NCBI GenBank assembly: GCA_947499595.1
Contig: CANMOY010000001.1
Coordinates: 310,001 to 374,000 of the forward strand
Length of the DNA: 64,000 bases
Origin: an uncultured Mesonia sp.
Lineage (GTDB): Bacteria; Bacteroidota; Bacteroidia; Flavobacteriales; Flavobacteriaceae
Direction of reading: 5' to 3'
The first letter of the stretch is position 1, and each line of letters begins with the position of its first letter. Both the position numbers and the translations under genes were made by a program. Positions 18,268 to 27,148 of the stretch are shown here, piece after piece. Under the pieces are notes generated by a model. It saw nothing but the letters and a program-made list of their open reading frames with translations. It searched no databases and was not told the origin of the DNA.

Positions 18268-19329
18268 ATGGCAGGAAATACTTTTGGCAACTTGTTTAAA
18301 TTGACCACTTTTGGCGAATCTCACGGAGAGGCGCTTGGAGGTATTCTAGAGGGTTGCCCTACTGGTGTTAGTATAGATGAAAATTTTATTGCAGACGAAC
18401 TTGCCCGACGCAAACCTGGTCAATCTGCCATAACCACCCAGCGCAAAGAACAAGATAAAGTACATTTTTATTCGGGTATTTTTGAGGGCAAAACCACTGG
18501 TACGCCTATCGGTTTTGTCATTTACAACACCAACCAGAAGTCAAAAGATTACGATCATATAAAGTCGGTTTATCGTCCCAGTCACGCTGATTTTACCTAC
18601 GATAAAAAATATGGCATTCGCGATTATCGCGGTGGAGGCCGCTCAAGTGCCAGAGAAACGGCTTGTCGTGTGGTAGGGGGTGCTATCGCCAAGTTGTATT
18701 TAAAAAACATCTCATTTTTTGCCTATACCACTCAGGTAGGATCCATTCAATTGGATGCAAACGAAGGCCTAAATAGGGAGGAACGTGAAAAAAATCCGGT
18801 AAGGGTGCCTCACGCTCAAAAAGCAATGGAGATGGAGCGTCTAATTAAAAAAATACGTAAAGAGGGAGATACTATTGGGGGTATTGTGGCTTGTGAAATA
18901 AAGGGACTTCCTGCCGGATTAGGCGAGCCGGTTTTTGATAAACTGCACGCTCAACTGGGAAAAGCAATGCTATCAATCAACGCGGTAAAAGGCTTTGAAA
19001 TAGGAAGTGGTTTTGCAGCGGCTACCATGCGCGGTTCAGAGCATAACGATCTTTTTAATACCGATTTAAGTACCCAAACCAATTATAGTGGCGGCGTACA
19101 AGGTGGTATTAGCAACGGTATGCCCATTCACTTTAGGGTTGCTTTTAAACCTGTTGCCACACTTATGCAAAAACAAAACACGGTAGATACCAACCAAAAA
19201 GCGGTGGTTATGCAAGGCAAGGGTAGACACGACCCTTGTGTGGTTCCGCGGGCCGTTCCTATAATTGAAGCGATGGCAGCATTGGTCGTTGCCGATTTTG
19301 ATTTGTTACAAAAAAGATTTACTAAATAA
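18268..19329 (+). CDS. aroC: Chorismate synthase AroC
   Basis: Converts 5-enolpyruvylshikimate-3-phosphate to chorismate using reduced FMN, the last step of the shikimate pathway. The 353-residue protein carries the family signatures [16 protein letters not shown] near the N-terminus, [16 protein letters not shown] near residue 125 and [16 protein letters not shown] near 320. These include the conserved His, Arg and Ser residues of the FMN/EPSP site. ATG 18268 is preferred to TTG 18262 because of the promoter just upstream. The symporter gene follows after 13 bases and may be co-transcribed. Confidence 0.97.
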   Translation: MAGNTFGNLFKLTTFGESHGEALGGILEGCPTGVSIDENFIADELARRKPGQSAITTQRKEQDKVHFYSGIFEGKTTGTPIGFVIYNTNQKSKDYDHIKSVYRPSHADFTYDKKYGIRDYRGGGRSSARETACRVVGGAIAKLYLKNISFFAYTTQVGSIQLDANEGLNREEREKNPVRVPHAQKAMEMERLIKKIRKEGDTIGGIVACEIKGLPAGLGEPVFDKLHAQLGKAMLSINAVKGFEIGSGFAAATMRGSEHNDLFNTDLSTQTNYSGGVQGGISNGMPIHFRVAFKPVATLMQKQNTVDTNQKAVVMQGKGRHDPCVVPRAVPIIEAMAALVVADFDLLQKRFTK

Positions 19330-19342
19330 TAATTTATATTTA

Positions 19343-20647
19343 ATGAAAAAACTTGCACTGCATTGGCAAATTATTATCGGTATGGTGGCCGGTGTGCTTT
19401 TTGCCTTAGTACTTAGTAATTTTGGTTGGGGACCCACTTTTATACAGGATTGGATAAAACCTTTTGGAAACATTTTTATCAATGCTTTGAAACTAATTGC
19501 GGTACCCTTAATATTAGCTTCTCTGATTAAAGGAGTATCAGATTTGAAAGATATATCAAAACTCTCCCAAATGGGCTTGCGTACTATTTTAACCTATGTG
19601 TTAACCACGGTTATAGCGGTAAGTATAGGTTTGGGTGCAGTGAATTTAATTAAGCCCGGACATAGCATCACCGAAGAAACTCGAGAAGAATTGATTGCCA
19701 ATTATGATGGCGATGCCGAATTAAAACGTAAAGACGCACAAAAACAAAAAGAAGCGGGTCCGTTGCAAGCTCTTGAAGATATTGTACCCTCTAACATCGT
19801 AGGTGCGGCCGGGAAGAATGAAAATATGCTGCAGGTTATTTTCTTTGCCATCTTTTTTGGTATCGGACTCATTTTAATTCCTGAAAAACAAGCGCAACCC
19901 GTGAAAGATTTCTTTGACGGATTTAATGAGGTGATTCTTAAAATGATAGATATCATTATGCTTTTTGCTCCCTATGGAGTTTTTGCGCTATTAGCAGCCT
20001 TGGTAGTCGAGTCACCTAGCACCGATTTATTTGCCGCTTTGGGTATGTATACGCTCACAGTAATCTTAGGCTTGCTGCTCATGATCTGTTTTTATATCCT
20101 CATTGTATGGTTATTCACCAAACGCTCGCCTAAGTTTTTTGTAGATGGCATCTCACCTGCACAATTATTGGCATTTTCAACCAGTTCTAGCGCGGCAACC
20201 TTACCGGTAACTATGGAGAGGGTAGAAGAGCACTTAGGAGTTGAAAAAGAGGTGAGTAGTTTTGTTTTGCCTATAGGAGCTACCATTAATATGGATGGTA
20301 CAAGCTTATACCAAGCCGTTGCGGCTGTTTTTATTGCACAAGCTTTTGGTATGGATTTAAGTTTGGGTGCCCAATTAGGCATAATTGCTACCGCTACTTT
20401 GGCATCAATTGGCTCGGCTGCGGTGCCGGGTGCTGGTATGGTTATGCTGGTGATTGTTTTGGCTCAAGCGGGTATTCCAGAAGCTGGCTTAGCGCTTATT
20501 TTTGCGGTAGATAGACCCTTAGACATGTGCAGAACAACGGTAAATGTGACTGGAGATGCTTCGGTTTCTATGCTAGTAGCCAAAGCAGTAGGAAAATTAA
20601 AAGACCACCCCGTTGTAAAAAATTGGGATGATAATTATAAGAAATAA
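19343..20647 (+). CDS. Dicarboxylate/amino acid:cation symporter (DAACS family)
   Basis: Inner-membrane trimeric elevator transporter of the GltP/DctA family, moving glutamate, aspartate or C4-dicarboxylates with Na+ or H+. The 434-residue protein, read from ATG 19343, has the serine-rich HP1 loop (STSSSAATLP), the Na+ site NMDGTSLYQ and the substrate-site segment VDRPLDMCRTTVNVTGD. The Arg in that last segment suggests an acidic substrate. An in-frame extension upstream lies inside aroC and is not used. Start chosen by the hydrophobic N-terminus and its position 13 bases after the aroC stop. Confidence 0.93.
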   Translation: MKKLALHWQIIIGMVAGVLFALVLSNFGWGPTFIQDWIKPFGNIFINALKLIAVPLILASLIKGVSDLKDISKLSQMGLRTILTYVLTTVIAVSIGLGAVNLIKPGHSITEETREELIANYDGDAELKRKDAQKQKEAGPLQALEDIVPSNIVGAAGKNENMLQVIFFAIFFGIGLILIPEKQAQPVKDFFDGFNEVILKMIDIIMLFAPYGVFALLAALVVESPSTDLFAALGMYTLTVILGLLLMICFYILIVWLFTKRSPKFFVDGISPAQLLAFSTSSSAATLPVTMERVEEHLGVEKEVSSFVLPIGATINMDGTSLYQAVAAVFIAQAFGMDLSLGAQLGIIATATLASIGSAAVPGAGMVMLVIVLAQAGIPEAGLALIFAVDRPLDMCRTTVNVTGDASVSMLVAKAVGKLKDHPVVKNWDDNYKK

Positions 20648-20717
20648 CCGCTTAGCAAGAAGCATTTTCTTTATTAATTAATAAAATTTATATCTTTACA
20701 GCTGTAATTCAGGATTT

Positions 20718-21833
20718 ATGAAAAAAATACTACCCTTTATTTTATGCAATCTGCTGGCTTTGGCAAGTTTTGCGCAAATAGGAATTAATACCGATAGTCC
20801 AAGCCCGGCGGCTGCACTTGAAATAAAAAGCAGTTACAATAATAAAAATTATGGCGGCTTGTTGATTCCTACAGTAGACGCTACCGAGCGCGATAAGATC
20901 TCGGACAAAGCCACCACTGCCGACGGAGGCATGCTTATTTATTATGTAGAAGGCAACACGCGTTGTTTACAAATCTATGATGGAATAAACGGCAGTTGGG
21001 CAGACGTATATTGTATGCCAACCAACTATGCTCCCACCGCGAGCAATGTGTTTATCTCAGGTATAATTGAAGACACGCAAACTTTAACGGCAAATTACAC
21101 CTATAGTGATATTGAAAATGATGCAGAGGGAGCCACTACTTTTGAATGGTTTATTGCCGATGACGCTCAAGGAACCAATACAACTTCTTTAGGGGTAACA
21201 ACCACTGCTACCTACACCCTGCAAACGGCAGATGTAAGTAAATTTATCTTTGTACGCGTAACCCCTGTTGCCTCAGCAGGAGAATTTATTGGTAGCCCAG
21301 TAGATTCACCATTACGTGGCCCTATAAAAGCTGCAGGCGGCGTAGCCAGCGATTTGTTTATATCTGAGTATGTAGAAGGAAGTAGTAACAATAAAATTAT
21401 AGAAATTGCCAATTTCACTGGGCAAGATGTAAATTTAAGTGAATATCACCTTAGAATATTTAGACAGAAAGGTAACCTCACAGGTCCAATTTCTCTAACA
21501 TCTAACACGATAATAGACGGTGATGTTTTTGTTATGGCTAATAATGCGAATGTTTTAGCCACTGGAGAGGTTGACACCCAAACAGGCAGTCTTAATTTCA
21601 ATGGTGATGATTCGGTTTTATTGTATTATGAACCCTTAGGAGGAACAGAAACCTTAATTGATATTATAGGTCCAGATTCATTAATAAACCCTGGTAATGA
21701 TAACCCAATTTTTGCTCAGAACGTTACTTTACGAAGAAAACTTGGTTTTGGTCCAAGTACGACTTATGACGATAATGACTTTGATAGCTTTGCTGAAGAC
21801 GACGCATCAGGTATAGGTTCACACACTTATTAA
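20718..21833 (+). CDS. Secreted modular protein with lamin-tail-like domain
   Basis: Secreted protein of 371 residues. The signal peptide (1-19, ending SFAQ) is followed by an N-terminal module (about 20-105: GINTDSPSPAAALEIKSS, then GGLLIP and a two-cysteine segment) found again in the next gene. Residues about 108-205 look like an Ig-type repeat (PTASNVFISGIIEDTQTLTA). Residues about 210-360 resemble a lamin-tail (LTD) domain (DLFISEYVEGSSNNKIIEI). No type IX secretion C-terminal signal is visible. The function is unknown; such domains usually bind partners or the surface. The next gene starts one base after its stop. Confidence 0.78.
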   Translation: MKKILPFILCNLLALASFAQIGINTDSPSPAAALEIKSSYNNKNYGGLLIPTVDATERDKISDKATTADGGMLIYYVEGNTRCLQIYDGINGSWADVYCMPTNYAPTASNVFISGIIEDTQTLTANYTYSDIENDAEGATTFEWFIADDAQGTNTTSLGVTTTATYTLQTADVSKFIFVRVTPVASAGEFIGSPVDSPLRGPIKAAGGVASDLFISEYVEGSSNNKIIEIANFTGQDVNLSEYHLRIFRQKGNLTGPISLTSNTIIDGDVFVMANNANVLATGEVDTQTGSLNFNGDDSVLLYYEPLGGTETLIDIIGPDSLINPGNDNPIFAQNVTLRRKLGFGPSTTYDDNDFDSFAEDDASGIGSHTY

Positions 21834-21834
21834 T

Positions 21835-22755
21835 ATGAAAAAATTATATTACATTTTTATATTATTATTGGGCAATATGGCAGCGGCTCAAGTAGGTTTT
21901 AATACCGATAATCCTTCTACGGCTAGTACCCTGCATATTGAAGCAGAATATAGTGCTGGGGTATTTGGCGGTTTAAAGTTACCAGTAGTCACCCTAAATC
22001 AAAGAAATAATATAAAAGTCGATGCTGAAACTATGCGCGACGATGGTTTAATGGTGTATGTTCACGATGAAATTAGCAACACCTACTGCTGGCAAATTTA
22101 TGATGCCAAAATAGGAGAGTGGCATAACATTCAATGCTTTACCAAAACTTGTGTTGGCGCAGCTTTGTTTACAGATGATTTTGAAGCTTATGCTTTAGGT
22201 ACTGGAATTACTGGTACAAACTCTGCCAGTGGTGATTACCCTACTACCAATTTTATATTAACTAGTTTTACTGTTGGTACTAGTACAGCGAGCCATCCTG
22301 GAACGCTAGTTGATGCCGATGATTATGCTAAGGTTGCAGGTATTTCTAACGATAAATATTTATCTTTTAGAGATACTGGGGGGCCATTACGCTATACCAC
22401 CCAACCAGCGATTGATATTGTGGGCTACGCTAATGTAGGTTTTAGTTTAGACATTAGCTCAACCAACAGCCTAGAATACGATGATGCCAACCATACCGGT
22501 GATTTTAACTGTACCGGAGGCAATGATTATGTTGATGTAGAATATTCTCTTGACGGTGGTCTAACCTATATCGAAGTACCTAATTATAACGGTCAAGGTA
22601 ACGCCAATCATACTTTTATAGGTGATATACCCCCAACAACCCTTAGCGTGAGTAATTTAGTAGGGAGTAGTTTAATTATAAGGGTACGGGTACAAAACAA
22701 TGAGGATACAGAATATATTTCTATAGATAACGTGAGCGTTACTTGTGGAAATTAA
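21835..22755 (+). CDS. Secreted protein sharing the N-terminal module of its upstream neighbour
   Basis: Secreted protein of 306 residues with signal peptide 1-18 (ending AAAQ). Residues about 19-105 repeat the pattern of the upstream gene: VGFNTDNPSTASTLHIEAEY, then GGLKLP, a YV..D stretch and CWQIYD. The C-terminal 190 residues are unlike the neighbour's. They look like a beta-sandwich (DDFEAYALGTGITGTNS; EYSLDGGLTYIEVPNY), a type often involved in carbohydrate or calcium binding. Several acidic loops and a final cysteine (VSVTCGN) are present. No sorting domain is seen. Tight spacing implies co-expression with the upstream gene. Confidence 0.75.
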   Translation: MKKLYYIFILLLGNMAAAQVGFNTDNPSTASTLHIEAEYSAGVFGGLKLPVVTLNQRNNIKVDAETMRDDGLMVYVHDEISNTYCWQIYDAKIGEWHNIQCFTKTCVGAALFTDDFEAYALGTGITGTNSASGDYPTTNFILTSFTVGTSTASHPGTLVDADDYAKVAGISNDKYLSFRDTGGPLRYTTQPAIDIVGYANVGFSLDISSTNSLEYDDANHTGDFNCTGGNDYVDVEYSLDGGLTYIEVPNYNGQGNANHTFIGDIPPTTLSVSNLVGSSLIIRVRVQNNEDTEYISIDNVSVTCGN

Positions 22756-22767
22756 CTTTCTTTAGAC

Positions 22768-22801
22768 AAAATCTGCTTGCGAATGCAAGCAGATTTTTTT
22801 T
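22768..22801. terminator. Bidirectional hairpin terminator
   Basis: Stem AAAATCTGCTTGC, loop GAAT, then GCAAGCAGATTTT with a T run. It lies between the convergent ends of the secreted protein gene and the DCC protein gene, with A/T tracts on both sides. Confidence 0.88.
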
Positions 22802-22818
22802 GAACTTATTTAAACTAT

Positions 22819-23235
22819 TTATAAAAATTTAGCGGTTTCCTGTTCAGTAGGCAATCTGCAAGTATTTTTTTTTCCGAACCAACGGTATCGGTTTTTAGCT
22901 ACAATATCATAAATCATATTTCTAAAACCTGAAGGCAGAAATTTAAAATAACTTATTACTTTCGGCCAACCCTTTAATTCGGCTGCTATTGCTAAGGCGG
23001 CATCAGATTTTATTTCATAAGTATTTCCTGGATCAATATATACGATAGAATCAATTTTTTGCGTATCTATTCCGCGCTCAGCGAGCAATTGCATTCCCAA
23101 ATCGCTTTGTAGAGAAGCAAACCGAAAAACGTCTTTGGTATCCCGCTTTATAATAAAATCTACACTAGTGTTGCAAAGATTACAAACGCCATCAAACAAA
23201 ATAATTTTTTTATTTACTGGTAATTCCTTTCTCAT
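22819..23235 (-). CDS. DCC-family thiol-disulfide oxidoreductase-like protein
   Basis: Protein of 138 residues of the DUF393 (DCC) family. The motif that gives the family its name is present: ILFDGVCNLCN, with Asp and a CxxC pair around residues 14-20. The family adopts a thioredoxin-like fold and is presumed redox-active; its substrates are not known. No signal peptide is present, so it is likely cytosolic. Its start overlaps the mutS2 stop by 4 bases, so the two are translationally coupled. Confidence 0.9.
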   Translation of the reverse strand: MRKELPVNKKIILFDGVCNLCNTSVDFIIKRDTKDVFRFASLQSDLGMQLLAERGIDTQKIDSIVYIDPGNTYEIKSDAALAIAAELKGWPKVISYFKFLPSGFRNMIYDIVAKNRYRWFGKKNTCRLPTEQETAKFL

Positions 23236-25415
23236 TTTTTTGCTTTTTGAACTAACTCTAATTGTTTTAGAGGAGTTTCGGTGGTAAACATTCCGTAATT
23301 TACCAATGCTTTTCCTTTTTCGATACGGTCTATAGTACCAATAGAACGACTGCCTTCTAAACGCACCCGATCATTAATACCAAAAGATGCCAATTGCTTT
23401 ACCGTATTCTCTTTTGCTTTTTTCTCTTCTTTCTTTTTTTCTTCTTTTTTCTTCTGTCTTATTTTCTCTATTTTTTGCTGCGCTTCTTGTGCCAATTTCT
23501 TTTTAGCTGCAGCCTGTTTTTGCTTTTCCTTTTTATTGGCTTTTTTGCGCTTAGAATTTTCTATAGCCACTAGTTTAAGAAATTCTGCTACCATTTCTTT
23601 TTTCTTCTTGTTTTCAAAGAATCCTTTGGCTAAATCTTCAAATTTTTGACCTAAATAAATTAACTTTTGGTTACCATCATATAGCTCTTGAAAACCCTCT
23701 AACTTTTCCTGAATGCGTTTGTTAGTTTCATCCAGTTTTTGTTTTTCCTTTTGCGCTACAAGTTCTTTTTCTTTAAGTGAGGTGGTAGTTTTAACCAATT
23801 TTGAGCGTTCTTGTTGCAATTTAGCGATGCTTTTATCAAAACGCAATTTACCACGTTCAACCTTCTTTTTAGAGCGGTTGATTAAACTAAAAGGGATACC
23901 ATTTTTTTGTGCTACTTCAAAAGTAAAAGAACTTCCTGCTTCACCCAAATGCAATTTAAACCGAGGTTCTAAAGTTTTTGCATCAAAAAGCATATTGGCA
24001 TTGCTAATCCCTGGCGTTTCTTGGGCCATTCGTTTTAAATTGGCATAATGGGTAGTTATAATACCATAAGACTTTTTCTCATAAAAAACCTCTAAAAAGG
24101 TTTCGGCTAATGCACCACCCAATTCAGGATCACTTCCCGTTCCAAATTCATCGATTAAAAACAAAGTATGCGCATCGCATTGCTTTAAAAAATATCGCAT
24201 ATTTTTTAGTCGATATGAGTAAGTACTCAAGTGGTTTTCAATACTTTGATTGTCGCCAATATCGGTTAAAACTTTATTAAAAAAGCACATTCGTGAATAT
24301 TCGTGAACAGGAACCAACATACCAGCCTGTAACATCAACTGTAAAAGGCCAACGGTTTTTAAGGTAATACTTTTACCGCCCGCATTGGGTCCCGAGATAA
24401 CTACGATATGATTTTGTTCATTTAATTGAATACTTTGCGGATAGGTTTTGGCTCCCTTAGCCTGATTGCTAAGTAATAGTAACGGATGATACGCCTCCTT
24501 TAAATCTAATTCTTGATCTTCAGAAAGAATAGGTAAAACGCCGTTCATGCGCTTGGCATATTTTACCTTTGCCGCAGTTAAATCTATAAAACTTAAAAAA
24601 TCCTGATAGGCTTTTAACAGCTTTACATGCGGCCTTATGGTATTGGTCAATGTTTTTAAGATGCGTCTGATTTCTTCTTTTTCTTCAAACACTAAATTGC
24701 CTAATTCCCGTTCAAGATTCAAAGTGCGTTCGGGCTGAATATATATGATACTTCCCGTTTTAGAGCTCCCTAGCACAGCGCCTTTCACTTTTTTTCTATG
24801 CATAGCCGTTACCGCTAAAACCCGAATGTTATCGACTACACTTTCTTTAATATCGGCTAAAAAGCCCAAAGAATTATAATGTCCTAGTGCAGAATTAAAA
24901 CTACTGTTTAATTGGCCTTGAACGGCTTGAATAGAGCGTCTAACTTGTTGTAGCAGGGCAGAAGCCTCACTGCGTACTTCTCCGTATTCATCAACAATAG
25001 CCGATATGTCTTGCTCTATTTGAGTAGTATAATAAACCTCCTGACTGCGCTGGTACAAATTAGGGTAAAGTTCTTGATATTTGTGGAAATACCTAAGCTG
25101 AATATTTGTGGTTTGTGCCAAAGAAAAAATCTTTCGAAAACCCAGCAATTCCAAAACACTATTTTCTAGCTTCAATAGCTTAATTTCTTTGTCTACCGCA
25201 TCAAAGCCGTGATTAGGAACGGGTTTCTCTTCAAAAGCCGAAGATTTGTATTCTTGGGTTTGAAATAGCGACTGCTTACTAGCTTCAACGCTAGGATAGG
25301 GTTTTAAATTTAAAGCTAAATCTTTACCATTACTGGTAATACAAGCCTCGGCAAGTTGTTCGCCAATTTGATTAAACTCTAAATCTGTTAGTGTTTTTTC
25401 TGAAATCTTAATCAT
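23232..25415 (-). CDS. mutS2: MutS2-type ATPase lacking the Smr domain
   Basis: DNA- or ribosome-associated MutS-family ATPase. In other bacteria MutS2 suppresses recombination and helps rescue collided ribosomes. The 727-residue protein has a helical core and clamp (about 1-300), Walker A GPNAGGKS at 342-349, Walker B/DE in LIDEFGTGSDPELGG and the ST-x-S region. A very Lys/Glu-rich coiled linker (about 600-670) and a small KOW-like beta segment (NDRVRLEGSRSIGTIDRIEKG) follow. The C-terminal Smr nuclease domain of Bacillus MutS2 (LDLRG and HGxGxG motifs) is not present. The DCC gene overlaps its stop. Confidence 0.92.
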   Translation of the reverse strand: MIKISEKTLTDLEFNQIGEQLAEACITSNGKDLALNLKPYPSVEASKQSLFQTQEYKSSAFEEKPVPNHGFDAVDKEIKLLKLENSVLELLGFRKIFSLAQTTNIQLRYFHKYQELYPNLYQRSQEVYYTTQIEQDISAIVDEYGEVRSEASALLQQVRRSIQAVQGQLNSSFNSALGHYNSLGFLADIKESVVDNIRVLAVTAMHRKKVKGAVLGSSKTGSIIYIQPERTLNLERELGNLVFEEKEEIRRILKTLTNTIRPHVKLLKAYQDFLSFIDLTAAKVKYAKRMNGVLPILSEDQELDLKEAYHPLLLLSNQAKGAKTYPQSIQLNEQNHIVVISGPNAGGKSITLKTVGLLQLMLQAGMLVPVHEYSRMCFFNKVLTDIGDNQSIENHLSTYSYRLKNMRYFLKQCDAHTLFLIDEFGTGSDPELGGALAETFLEVFYEKKSYGIITTHYANLKRMAQETPGISNANMLFDAKTLEPRFKLHLGEAGSSFTFEVAQKNGIPFSLINRSKKKVERGKLRFDKSIAKLQQERSKLVKTTTSLKEKELVAQKEKQKLDETNKRIQEKLEGFQELYDGNQKLIYLGQKFEDLAKGFFENKKKKEMVAEFLKLVAIENSKRKKANKKEKQKQAAAKKKLAQEAQQKIEKIRQKKKEEKKKEEKKAKENTVKQLASFGINDRVRLEGSRSIGTIDRIEKGKALVNYGMFTTETPLKQLELVQKAKK

Positions 25416-25440
25416 AGTTTTTCTACATTCGTAGTCGGTA

Positions 25441-25448
25441 CAAATTTA
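25441..25448 (-). promoter_or_regulatory. Predicted -7 box for mutS2
   Basis: Minus-strand TAAATTTG matches TAnnTTTG, about 26 bases before the ATG at 25415 and within the 45-base gap to the divergent ung gene. No clear -33 box. Confidence 0.42.
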
Positions 25449-25460
25449 AATAAATTATTG

Positions 25461-26126
25461 ATGGAATTTACCTTAAGTGAGCGATGGACAAAGGTATTGG
25501 AAAAAGAATTTACAAAAGATTACTTTACGGATTTAACTTCATTTTTAAATGATGTTTATCACAACAAAACTTGTTACCCTGCTCAAGAATCTATTTTTAG
25601 AGCATTTGATTTGTGCGATTTTAATGAAACTAGGGTAGTTATCTTAGGGCAAGACCCTTATCACGGGCCTGGCCAAGCCGATGGATTGGCTTTTTCTGTA
25701 CCCAATGGTATAAAGGCACCTCCTAGTTTGCGCAACATAATTAAAGAAATCGAGGAGGATATACAAGCAAAACCTCATATCACAACCGATTTAAGTGCGT
25801 GGGCGCAGCAAGGTGTACTTTTGTTAAACGCAAGTTTAAGCGTAGAAGAGAAAAAACCCGGTAGCCACTTAAAAATGGGGTGGGAGCAATTTACAGATGC
25901 TTGTATACAAGCTATTTCTAAAGAAAAAAGTGGTGTAATTTTTATGCTCTGGGGCGGATTTGCACAGAAAAAGAAAAAATTAATAGATGTTGAAAAACAC
26001 CATATACTCATCAGCGGACATCCTTCTCCTTTAAGTGCCAATAGAGGCTATTGGTTTGGAAACAAGCATTTTAGTAAAGCTAACGAAATTTTAATCCGTA
26101 AAGGAGAAAATCCTATACAATGGTAG
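25461..26126 (+). CDS. ung: Uracil-DNA glycosylase, family 1
   Basis: Removes uracil from DNA as the first step of base excision repair. The 221-residue protein has all family 1 motifs: the water-activating loop GQDPYHG with Asp65, the aromatic stacking region LAFSVP, LLLNASLSVE, and the DNA-intercalating loop HPSPLSANRGYWFGNKHFS with the catalytic His. ATG 25461 is used; a TTG one codon earlier is possible but gives no better fit. It is divergent from mutS2, so two DNA maintenance genes share a 45-base upstream region. Confidence 0.97.
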   Translation: MEFTLSERWTKVLEKEFTKDYFTDLTSFLNDVYHNKTCYPAQESIFRAFDLCDFNETRVVILGQDPYHGPGQADGLAFSVPNGIKAPPSLRNIIKEIEEDIQAKPHITTDLSAWAQQGVLLLNASLSVEEKKPGSHLKMGWEQFTDACIQAISKEKSGVIFMLWGGFAQKKKKLIDVEKHHILISGHPSPLSANRGYWFGNKHFSKANEILIRKGENPIQW

Positions 26127-26127
26127 A

Positions 26128-26244
26128 TTATTCAACACCATACTTTTCGGCGTCTGGCTGCTTCTCCAATTTATTTCTGCTGAAAAGAAATAAAATCAAA
26201 TTTAAAAACAACAATACTGCTAAAACAATTAAAAAAACGATCAT
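26128..26244 (-). CDS. Predicted 38-residue single-pass membrane peptide
   Basis: A short reading frame starting with ATG at 26244 and ending in TAA at 26128, one base away from the ung stop. Residues 2-22 are an uninterrupted hydrophobic helix (MIVFLIVLAVLLFLNLILFL) followed by a charged tail rich in K, E, D and R. The sharp hydrophobic/charged division and lack of overlap with neighbours suggest a real small membrane protein. I recognise no family. It could alternatively be chance coding in AT-rich DNA. Confidence 0.45.
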   Translation of the reverse strand: MIVFLIVLAVLLFLNLILFLFSRNKLEKQPDAEKYGVE

Positions 26245-26299
26245 AATCTCTGGCCTTTACTCACTAGATGCAAAAAAGGCGCAAAGGTTGCGTTAATTT

Positions 26300-27148
26300 T
26301 TAAACTACACAAATATCTTGATGTTTGGAACTTGAATTTATTAAACCTAAGGCTAATAACTCTTTTTGAATTTCCTCTAATTCAGCCTCACTTAATTTAT
26401 TTTGACTCCACTCCGTTTGATTAAGCCATTTTTCAACATCCGTTTTATCGAGTTTATATTTTTCGGCAATTTCATCGACTAAATCGGTTTGTTCTTTCAA
26501 ATCGGCTGATAGTTGATTAATCACATTTAGAAGACTTTCAAGTAAGTCTTTATTATTTTGTATGAATGCTTCTTTTGCTACCAATACAAAACATGGCCAA
26601 GGCGTTGGGATGTCTCCCAGGCGTCTAAAAATTTTTTGATCTACAAAAGGCTTAGTTGTAAAATGTTCCCATAAAAAATACTGGGCTTGATCTTGGGGTA
26701 GGGCTTTTAAGGCTCCGTTTAAGTTCTTTACGTTTTCGAACGTTAACTTTTCTAAATCCCAATTTTGTTGTTTGGCATGCACAAAAGCCATGAGATGACT
26801 ACCCGAACCACGTCGGCTTATGGCAGCTTTCTTACCCCTCAACTGGTCTACATTGGTAAAAGTAGAATTCTCAGCCACGTGAATTCCCCACATTAGTGGC
26901 GTATCAACAAATTTTTGTAAAATTTGAAAGGGGTAGTTTTGTTCTATAGCCTGTATAGCACTTTCGGTAAGCATAATGGCAATATTTATGTCATCATTGG
27001 CTAGTGATTCAATTAATTGGCCCGAACCACCATAGAAGTCTTCCCACACCACCTTAATGTCTTTAGATTTAAATTTTCCCTGCTCCATTGCTTTATGCCA
27101 AGGAAAGTTGAAATGCTCGGGCACACCACCTATTTTTATTTCTTTCAT
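26300..27148 (-). CDS. Cytosolic PBP2-fold substrate-binding protein (Ca3427-like)
   Basis: Protein of 282 residues related to NMT1/ThiY-type solute-binding proteins: IKIGGVPEHFNFPWHKAMEQG at the start, a ligand-loop GGSGQLIESLANDDINIAI and RGKKAAISRRGSGSHLMA. It has no signal peptide or lipobox, so unlike ordinary ABC substrate-binding proteins it should stay in the cytosol. The domain pattern resembles the Ca3427-like PBP2 group, which also occurs in fungi; that assignment is from memory. No permease or ATPase gene is nearby. Its ATG overlaps the ppk1 stop (ATGA), so it is coupled to polyphosphate kinase. The ligand is unknown. Confidence 0.78.
   Translation of the reverse strand: MKEIKIGGVPEHFNFPWHKAMEQGKFKSKDIKVVWEDFYGGSGQLIESLANDDINIAIMLTESAIQAIEQNYPFQILQKFVDTPLMWGIHVAENSTFTNVDQLRGKKAAISRRGSGSHLMAFVHAKQQNWDLEKLTFENVKNLNGALKALPQDQAQYFLWEHFTTKPFVDQKIFRRLGDIPTPWPCFVLVAKEAFIQNNKDLLESLLNVINQLSADLKEQTDLVDEIAEKYKLDKTDVEKWLNQTEWSQNKLSEAELEEIQKELLALGLINSSSKHQDICVV

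Noticed and set aside
26300-27148. ABC transporter substrate-binding protein in an import operon
   Set aside because: No signal peptide, no lipobox, no permease or ATPase gene nearby.
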